A stretch of DNA of 11,988 bases from assembly GCA_002422125.1 (NCBI GenBank), contig DITF01000244.1, forward strand, positions 1-11,988. The letters run 5' to 3'. Numbering within the stretch: position 1 is the first letter of the stretch; every line of letters begins with the position of its first letter. This document shows, one piece after another, positions 7,584 to 11,988 of the stretch. The notes beneath the pieces are model-generated. The model was not told where the DNA came from and did not search any database. It was given only the letters and a program-made list of their open reading frames with translations. Source of the stretch: a bacterium UBP17_UBA6191 (lineage in GTDB: Bacteria; Muiribacteriota; UBA6191). Made by a program: the position numbers and the translations under genes.

Positions 7584-9080
7584 ATGGAAAATACCGTACC
7601 GCCTCTGCCTGGTTCCACCCGTAAACCGCGCCGCAAAAAAGAACTTCATTCCATAGACAAACGCTATTTTCGCTCTCGTTGGAAGTCATTTCTGAAACAG
7701 GATGATGACGGACAATTGTATGTGCATGGGGTTAGCATGCAGGAGTTAGAACGCAAGTTTGGTACACCCCTGTACATCTTTTCTGAAGAAGAGATCCGCT
7801 CCCGTTTTAAAAGAATGTTAAATGTCTTTTCGGCCTACCCCAAGATTCGTCTTCAGTACCCTTGTAAAATCAATTCCAATCTTGAGGTGCTCAGGATGGC
7901 GAGGGAAGAAGGATGTGATTTGGATGCTTCATCTGTGGGAGAAATCATTCTTGGTCTTTTAGCTGACTTTGAGCCCAAAGACATTTCTTTCACCAATCTG
8001 CACAAAACCGAACAGGATATCTTTTTTGCGGCCCAGCTTGGGGTTCGTTACATCACCGTGGACTATATTGAAGAAATCAAAAAAATCCACGAGGTCGGCC
8101 GAAAACTTGGCAAACAGATTGATATCATGATTCGTATCAATCCCCTGCTGGAATGGAGAGGATATTCCACTTGCATGCACAAGTATGGGATACCCTTGGA
8201 CGAGGCTAAAGAAGCAATTGATATAGCGACGCGCCGATCTCACATTAACTTGTGCGGATTTCATTTTCATGGTGGTTATATAAACTCTCCCAAGCCTTAT
8301 TACGAAGCAGCCCGAGTTTTATGTGAACTAGCCGGTTATTCCCGCCAAAAAGGCAACCGGGTAGAGATCATTGACCTTGGAGGGGGATTTCCCCGTGAGA
8401 CCATGGCCAAAAAGGTTTTTCAGCCTGAACAAATGGGAGACCGTTTTGTAAATCATTTTCAGGAGCTTTTGGAAGAATTTGGCTTGGCAGACGATCCACC
8501 GGAATTGGTGTTTGAGCCGGGCAAATTTATTCTATCGGCAGCCGGAATGGGCCTGATGAAAGTCATCAGCCGCAAATATTTACCCAAGGATCAGCACCTT
8601 GTTGTGACCGATGGCTCCACCTACGGTTTTGTGCCTGATGTTCTGTTTGATAAAAAATTGCAGCTTGATGTACTTCCGGCAGAGAGAATGAATGCTCCCA
8701 GAATTTATGACTATGCCATAGCTGGTAACACTTGCGATCATTGGGACATTATTGCCAATAAGCGAAAACTGCCCAAACTGGAAGAAGATGATCTGATGAT
8801 GATTATGGACATTGGGGCTTATTCCCATGTTCTGGCCTCCAATTTTAACAATATGAAGCGGGCACCAATTGTATTGATTGATGAATCTGGAAGAATCAAA
8901 TTGATTCGCAGACGCGATCGCTACTCGGAAATGTTTGCCCCTGAATTGGATGTTCTCAAAATCGCCGACCCTTATGAGTTACAAAGATATTATCATCTGG
9001 CTCGCAAAAATCTGAACAAGGTCTGGAATGGTTCCGAGAAAATGGAGGAGGAGCATGATCGGGCCGGTATCGGATTTTAA
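7584..9080 (+). CDS. Fold-III PLP decarboxylase, probable arginine or related amino-acid decarboxylase
   Basis: An alanine-racemase-fold PLP enzyme of the diaminopimelate/ornithine/arginine decarboxylase group, 498 residues. The PLP lysine is Lys95 in YPCKINSN (92-99). HFHGG (227-231) and DLGGGFP (264-270) hold the cofactor. EPGKF (311-315) stands where the group usually has EPGR. GNTCDHWD (381-388) carries the catalytic Cys384 and Asp385 supplied across the dimer. A basic N-terminal extension (about 1-45) precedes the barrel. It is longer than diaminopimelate decarboxylase (about 420) and much shorter than SpeA-type arginine decarboxylase (about 630-660). The agmatinase downstream argues for arginine as substrate; ornithine, diaminopimelate or carboxynorspermidine cannot be excluded from sequence alone. 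ATG 7584 is preferred over ATG 7551 (inside the upstream gene) because GGAG lies 4 bases before it. Confidence 0.85.
   Translation: MENTVPPLPGSTRKPRRKKELHSIDKRYFRSRWKSFLKQDDDGQLYVHGVSMQELERKFGTPLYIFSEEEIRSRFKRMLNVFSAYPKIRLQYPCKINSNLEVLRMAREEGCDLDASSVGEIILGLLADFEPKDISFTNLHKTEQDIFFAAQLGVRYITVDYIEEIKKIHEVGRKLGKQIDIMIRINPLLEWRGYSTCMHKYGIPLDEAKEAIDIATRRSHINLCGFHFHGGYINSPKPYYEAARVLCELAGYSRQKGNRVEIIDLGGGFPRETMAKKVFQPEQMGDRFVNHFQELLEEFGLADDPPELVFEPGKFILSAAGMGLMKVISRKYLPKDQHLVVTDGSTYGFVPDVLFDKKLQLDVLPAERMNAPRIYDYAIAGNTCDHWDIIANKRKLPKLEEDDLMMIMDIGAYSHVLASNFNNMKRAPIVLIDESGRIKLIRRRDRYSEMFAPELDVLKIADPYELQRYYHLARKNLNKVWNGSEKMEEEHDRAGIGF
9044..9053 (+). promoter_or_regulatory. Strong ribosome binding site that fixes the agmatinase start
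   Basis: A GGAGGAGGAG run ends just before ATG 9055, with GGAGG 6 bases from the start. It lies inside the end of the decarboxylase gene. It makes 9055 the start in preference to the in-frame ATG 9028, which has no such site. Confidence 0.8.
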
Positions 9081-9975
9081 CCAGGCTTTTTTAGGCCCGG
9101 AAAGTCCGCATCAATGTGACTATCACACATCGAAGTTTGTGATTATCCCGGCCCCTCTGGAAGCCACCGTTTCTTACGGTAGTGGGGCTTCTATGGGACC
9201 TTCGGCTATCATTGCCGCCAGTCAGCAGGTGGAAATTCTTGATCTGGAAACACGAACCAGGCCCTTGGATTTGGGAATCGCTACCATGAGTAGCCTGCCT
9301 CGCTGTGATGACCCCAGAGAATTTCTGGATATTCTTCGAGACACGGTGTTTGGGATCGTCCGGGATGGAAAGATCCCAATCACTTTGGGAGGCGAACATA
9401 CAATCTCCTTAGGCCCCATTGAAGCCATCTGTAAACATCGTAAGGGTAAACCGTTTTCGATTTTACATTTTGACGCACATGCCGATTTGCGCTTTTCCTA
9501 TCAGGGCAGTGAGTACTCTCATGCCAGTGTAATTAGGCAAATCTTACATAGGTTTCCAGAAGTAAATGTGGTTCAGGTTGGCATCAGGGCCGTATGTGAA
9601 GAAGAAATTGAATACATAGAACAGAATCCCAATCGGGTGAAAACATTCTGGGCCCATGAAATGAAAAATTGGCATATTGAGGATATGCTGTCCCCACTAC
9701 TGGAGGATTTGTATATAACCATTGATGTAGATGGGCTTGACCCATCTATAATGCCAGCAACCGGTACCCCCGAGCCCGGGGGCTTACTTTATTTCCAATG
9801 TCTGGAAATCATGCGTAAGGCCTCCGAAAATCGCAATATTATAGGTGGAGATGTAAATGAGCTAGCCCCCTTGGCAGGATTTCACGGTTGTGATTTACTT
9901 GCGGCCCGGTTGGCATATAAACTGATGGCTTATTCTGGCCTGAGGAGGAGACAAGATGGCACACGATCACTGTAA
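9055..9975 (+). CDS. speB: Agmatinase-family ureohydrolase
   Basis: A 306-residue binuclear-manganese ureohydrolase of the arginase/agmatinase family, expected to hydrolyse agmatine to putrescine and urea. The metal ligands are all visible: His115 in LGGEH, Asp140, His142 and Asp144 in DAHAD, and Asp224 and Asp226 in IDVDGLDPS. Family motifs SYGSGASMGPSAI (40-52), YSHASVIRQI (154-163), GTPEPGG (237-243) and GGDVNELAP (264-272) follow in the usual order. The YSHASVIRQ loop is more like agmatinases than arginases. It overlaps the decarboxylase by 26 bases and the next gene by 20, which points to translational coupling. As second or third step after arginine decarboxylation it gives putrescine for the DHS-like enzyme (inference). 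Related substrates such as guanidinobutyrate or aminopropylagmatine remain possible. Confidence 0.9.
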   Translation: MIGPVSDFNQAFLGPESPHQCDYHTSKFVIIPAPLEATVSYGSGASMGPSAIIAASQQVEILDLETRTRPLDLGIATMSSLPRCDDPREFLDILRDTVFGIVRDGKIPITLGGEHTISLGPIEAICKHRKGKPFSILHFDAHADLRFSYQGSEYSHASVIRQILHRFPEVNVVQVGIRAVCEEEIEYIEQNPNRVKTFWAHEMKNWHIEDMLSPLLEDLYITIDVDGLDPSIMPATGTPEPGGLLYFQCLEIMRKASENRNIIGGDVNELAPLAGFHGCDLLAARLAYKLMAYSGLRRRQDGTRSL

Positions 9976-10363
9976 TCATGATGATGATGAACCCTGTGGC
10001 AATGGCATGGATGTCTTTGACATGCATGCAGATCCGGCAGCCAGGGAAATTGTGGGTAGAGAAAATAAGGTATTAAGAGAAATTTTTTCTGGTTTTGAAG
10101 CAATTTCAGTAAATGCTTTGTATGTGATTATGGAGACTGTTTTTGTACAAGCTCAGCTTTCCAACATTGACAACAAACGCTATACAGACATTGTCGAAAA
10201 TGCCACCGATTCTTTGTTTACGGTTCTGGTGCGACTGACTGAGGATTTTCCTGAGCCGCAAAGGAAAAAAATCCGTGAGATGTTAATCGATATGGACTTC
10301 TTAGAAGAAGCCTATACCCGTTGGGCTGATATGATTGATTCCCTGCAAGAAGAAGTGAACTAG
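9956..10363 (+). CDS. Small helical protein with His/Cys/Asp-rich N-terminus, function unknown
   Basis: I do not recognise this 135-residue protein. The first 14 residues, MAHDHCNHDDDEPC, are packed with possible metal ligands (three His, two Cys, four Asp, one Glu), with another Asp and His at D22-M-H24. The rest (about 28-135) appears all-helical and acidic, with no signal peptide, membrane segment or known catalytic motif. Its start is firm: AGGAGG (9943-9948) lies 7 bases before the ATG, and the gene begins inside the agmatinase gene with a 20-base overlap. That coupling suggests a role with the polyamine enzymes, for example metal supply to the manganese-dependent agmatinase or a subunit-like regulator (inference). 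It is the last gene of the operon, followed by a strong terminator. Confidence 0.8.
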   Translation: MAHDHCNHDDDEPCGNGMDVFDMHADPAAREIVGRENKVLREIFSGFEAISVNALYVIMETVFVQAQLSNIDNKRYTDIVENATDSLFTVLVRLTEDFPEPQRKKIREMLIDMDFLEEAYTRWADMIDSLQEEVN

Positions 10364-10383
10364 ATATTTTTTGGGGATAAGAG

Positions 10384-10416
10384 AAAGAGGCTTTGGAATT
10401 TCCAAAGCCTCTTTTT
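10384..10416 (+). terminator. Intrinsic terminator of the polyamine operon
   Basis: AAAGAGGCTTTGGA (10384-10397) pairs perfectly with TCCAAAGCCTCTTT (10401-10414), giving a 14-base stem with a 3-base loop and a T run (10411-10416) on the plus strand. It lies 21 bases after the last stop codon. The A-rich start of the stem gives it some ability to stop the convergent minus-strand gene as well, though the T run in that direction is short. Confidence 0.92.
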
Positions 10417-10443
10417 ATTACTGCTTAGAGCATACAAAGACTC

Positions 10444-10740
10444 TTAAGCTGCGCTACCCTCTTTGTTTCCATGCAGCCAAGCCAAAACATCGGATCGGGA
10501 GAAAATAATCTTGCGATCCGCCTGTTTGTGAGGAATCTGATGCCTGACATGCTGTTTAAAGTAATTTACGGAAACCCCTAAAAACTTAGCCACCTCAACC
10601 TGAGTCATTCCCTGAGTCATGCCTTCTTCTGGCGCCATTTTGGAAATTCTCGCCTCAAGTCTGTCTAGCCTTGCCAAAATCAGATTTAACTTATGCTCTA
10701 TATCTTCCATCGTGGTATTTATAGCTTTTTTAATTGCCAC
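10444..10740 (-). CDS. Small coiled-coil plus excisionase-like helix-turn-helix protein
   Basis: A 98-residue DNA-binding protein. Residues about 11-35 (MEDIEHKLNLILARLDRLEA onward) form a short leucine-containing coiled coil, likely for dimerisation. Residues about 46-90 form a winged helix-turn-helix of the excisionase/MerR-like HTH_17 type (TQVEVAKFLGVSVNYFKQHV, then KIIFSRSDVLAWL). The GTG start at 10740 is chosen because GGGAGA (10752-10747) lies 6 bases upstream; the TTG at 10764 in the same frame is an alternative. A 12-base near-tandem duplication encodes GMTQ-GMTQ just before the HTH. No integrase or phage gene is nearby, so it is more likely a small regulator than a true excisionase. 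It has its own promoter, and could regulate itself or a flanking operon (inference). Confidence 0.75.
   Translation of the reverse strand: MAIKKAINTTMEDIEHKLNLILARLDRLEARISKMAPEEGMTQGMTQVEVAKFLGVSVNYFKQHVRHQIPHKQADRKIIFSRSDVLAWLHGNKEGSAA
10599..10620. repeat. Short tandem duplication inside the HTH gene
   Basis: CCTGAGTCAT occurs at 10599-10608 and again at 10611-10620 with a period of 12 bases. On the coding strand it gives the peptide repeat GMTQ-GMTQ at the entrance of the first HTH helix. It keeps the reading frame and looks like a recent in-frame slip or duplication. Confidence 0.75.
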
Positions 10741-10790
10741 AATAACTCTCCCGCGTATTGTCAAAATCAGTTACGATATCCAACACAGGT

Positions 10791-10818
10791 TATATAGTAG
10801 TTCTGTCCTATATGTCAA
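10791..10818 (-). promoter_or_regulatory. Sigma-70 promoter of the HTH gene, with overlapping dyad
   Basis: Read on the minus strand, a perfect -35 TTGACA (10818-10813) is followed after 16 bases by TATATA (10796-10791). A slightly shifted TATAAC is also possible. Transcription would start near 10784, giving a leader of about 44 bases to the GTG start. The 5-base inverted repeat CCTAT (10807-10811) / ATAGG (10818-10822) with a 6-base centre sits right over the -35 box, where a bound repressor would block RNA polymerase. The likely binder, the HTH protein itself, is inference. Confidence 0.65.
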
Positions 10819-10840
10819 TAGGTATTCACAAATGTTCCAA

Positions 10841-11779
10841 TCAGGGGAAAGAATATTTTAGACCTGTGTCACATAAAATGGTCACAAGGTTGGCTCCATC
10901 AGGAAAGTCATTAGCAGCAATCATTTTTAAAGCTGCACAAACATTTGCACCGGCCGAATATCCCACATACATGCCCTCTTCCCGAGCCAGTCTTCTGGTC
11001 ATTTCCAAGACCTCATCGTCGCTGACCTGATAATACTGATCAACCACAGATTTATCCCAATGGTGAGGAATAATACTGTACCCGGTTCCCTGTATCAGAT
11101 GGCTAGAACTAGTCACTGGTTTTCCGGCCAAAATGGCGCAATTGGCTGGTTCCACGCAAGCAGTCACAATACCCGGTAGCTTTTGTTTCAGATAGGTTGA
11201 ACAACCAATCAGAGTCCCGCCAGATCCAACAGTGGCAATAAAAGCGTCCACTTTTCCTTCCATGGCCTCAAAAATTTCTGGGCCTGTACCCTCGAGATGG
11301 GCTGTCATACAACCACTGCGATTAAATTGATCCACATAATAAGCACCTCGGGCCTGAGCCAGTTCCCGAGCTACTTCTTCTGACTTAAAAAAGTCTTTGC
11401 CAGTCACATGGCCAGGAGTACCATCAACCTGAGATGTCAGAATTACCTCGGCCCCTAAAGAACGCATCATTTTGGCTCTCTCTGGACTGTTTCCCACACT
11501 CATAACTGCCGTGAATGGATTGCCCATGGCCGAACAAACAATCGCAAGGCCTGCTCCCATGTTGCCTGAGGTCATTTCAATCACAGGCTGATTTCGCTTC
11601 AAATCGCCACAGGCATAAGCGTCCTGAATCACTCTAAGTGCCGCTCGATCTTTAACACTTCCTCCTGGCTGAAGGTACTCCATTTTAGCGTACAGATTCA
11701 CCTTTCCCGTCGCTAATTTACTGAGTCTAACAAGAGGAGTGTTGCCTATGGCCTGAGTCACAGAAGAAATTCTTCGCAT
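10841..11779 (-). CDS. Cysteine synthase-family PLP enzyme (beta-family)
   Basis: A 312-residue fold-II PLP enzyme of the O-acetylserine sulfhydrylase / cystathionine beta-synthase family. The PLP lysine is Lys44 in PGGSVKDR (38-45), preceded by IGNTPLVRL (11-19). The phosphate-binding loop GSGGTLIG is at 186-193. The substrate loop reads TSGNMG (70-75) where most cysteine synthases have TSGNTG, and the usual NPANP stretch is replaced by FNRSG (152-156). The C-terminus CDTGLKY (303-309) matches the family's closing strand. The family is clear, but the altered substrate loop leaves O-acetylserine as substrate unproven; O-phosphoserine, homocysteine or diaminopropionate-type chemistry are alternatives. 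ATG 11779 is preferred over the upstream TTG 11827; AGGA lies 8 bases before it. A TATACT hexamer upstream on the minus strand is a possible -10. Confidence 0.88.
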   Translation of the reverse strand: MRRISSVTQAIGNTPLVRLSKLATGKVNLYAKMEYLQPGGSVKDRAALRVIQDAYACGDLKRNQPVIEMTSGNMGAGLAIVCSAMGNPFTAVMSVGNSPERAKMMRSLGAEVILTSQVDGTPGHVTGKDFFKSEEVARELAQARGAYYVDQFNRSGCMTAHLEGTGPEIFEAMEGKVDAFIATVGSGGTLIGCSTYLKQKLPGIVTACVEPANCAILAGKPVTSSSHLIQGTGYSIIPHHWDKSVVDQYYQVSDDEVLEMTRRLAREEGMYVGYSAGANVCAALKMIAANDFPDGANLVTILCDTGLKYSFP

Positions 11780-11859
11780 AAATTGTATCCTGCCTTGGTT
11801 GGAACCTGATGGTGCTAGAGTATACAATAGGTCCCGTGTACAAAAAAGCCAGAAATACC

Positions 11860-11988
11860 ATGAACTCCCTTCTGTTTAAGATTGGGTGGAGGCTGGCCCT
11901 TGCTATCATCATTCCCATGGCAGTTCTAATCCGATTTGCTCTTGATTCGAGTGAAAAGGCCGTCGAATTAGGCATTCGCAACATCATG
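11860..11988 (+). CDS. N-terminus of a membrane protein, cut by window end
   Basis: The frame is open from ATG 11860 to the last base, giving 43 residues. They start with MNSLLFKIGWRLALAIIIP, a basic then strongly hydrophobic segment of about 20 residues (roughly 9-27), followed by a charged stretch (DSSEKAVELGIRN). This is the layout of an N-terminal transmembrane anchor before an extracytoplasmic sensor domain, as in histidine kinases, chemoreceptors or cyclases. Too little is visible to choose. A GTG at 11836 in frame, with AGGT just upstream, is a possible earlier start and would add YKKARNT, a more basic N-terminus. Divergent from the PLP enzyme, with an 80-base shared upstream region. 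Confidence 0.6.
   Translation, partial: MNSLLFKIGWRLALAIIIPMAVLIRFALDSSEKAVELGIRNIM

Noticed and set aside
7959..8270. A 103-codon open frame on the minus strand inside the decarboxylase gene, and similar antisense frames elsewhere.
   Set aside because: They lie opposite genes with clear family motifs, lack ribosome sites and show no recognisable protein features.
9028..9054. An earlier in-frame ATG for the agmatinase at 9028.
   Set aside because: It lacks a ribosome site, while ATG 9055 has GGAGG 6 bases upstream.
10444..10764. The HTH protein as an excisionase marking an integrated element.
   Set aside because: No integrase, attachment repeat or tRNA gene is visible nearby, and the HTH_17 fold is common in ordinary regulators.
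10783..10869. ACACAGGT (10783-10790) and ACCTGTGT (10862-10869) form an 8-base inverted repeat around the HTH promoter.
   Set aside because: The second arm encodes the conserved CDTG of the PLP enzyme's C-terminus, and the arms are 71 bases apart, so it is most likely coincidence.
11819..11841. GTATAC and GTGTAC flanking the divergent start region as a possible operator.
   Set aside because: The arms pair with a mismatch and are short; not distinguishable from chance.

Overview
The window reads as a compact stretch of a Gram-negative chromosome. It carries a type IV pilus retraction ATPase, a periplasm-directed lytic transglycosylase with a lipoprotein-like signal, an NsrR-type iron-sulfur regulator and tightly packed operons with clear AGGAGG-type ribosome binding sites. 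The pilT with a long Pro/Ala/Gln-rich N-terminus beside a HEAT-repeat protein, moderate base composition and mixed metabolic operons would suit the Bdellovibrionota / former Deltaproteobacteria. That placement is an inference from overall style, not from a marker gene. No RNA gene, CRISPR array, insertion sequence or phage module was seen, and the longest gap between genes is about 130 bases.

Layout. (1) Positions 1-3390, plus strand: the 3' part of a HEAT-repeat protein, a PilT-family ATPase and a cyclic-nucleotide-binding/GAF protein. Gaps of 9 bases separate them, so they look like one operon for surface motility and its control. (2) 3459-5471, plus strand: nsrR, an exported protein of unknown function and a lytic transglycosylase. 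The last two share an ATGA overlap. (3) 5473-6477, minus strand: an AroF-type DAHP synthase, first step of the shikimate pathway, ending 1 base from the transglycosylase stop. (4) 6608-10363, plus strand: a four-gene, translationally coupled operon of a deoxyhypusine-synthase-like enzyme, a fold-III PLP decarboxylase, an agmatinase-family ureohydrolase and a small His/Cys/Asp-rich protein. It closes with a strong intrinsic terminator at 10384-10416. (5) 10444-11779, minus strand: a small coiled-coil plus helix-turn-helix protein with its own good promoter, and a cysteine-synthase-family PLP enzyme. (6) 11860 to the end, plus strand: the start of a membrane protein, divergent from the PLP enzyme.

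The most coherent and interesting unit is region 4. Read together, the genes suggest arginine -> agmatine -> putrescine, followed by an NAD-dependent aminobutyl transfer by the DHS-like enzyme to make a longer polyamine such as homospermidine. The enzyme families and gene order are seen in the sequence; the substrates are inferred. The decarboxylase is much shorter than a classical SpeA, and the DHS-like enzyme keeps the catalytic lysine but lacks the His-His pair of true DHS. The small fourth protein is not one I recognise.
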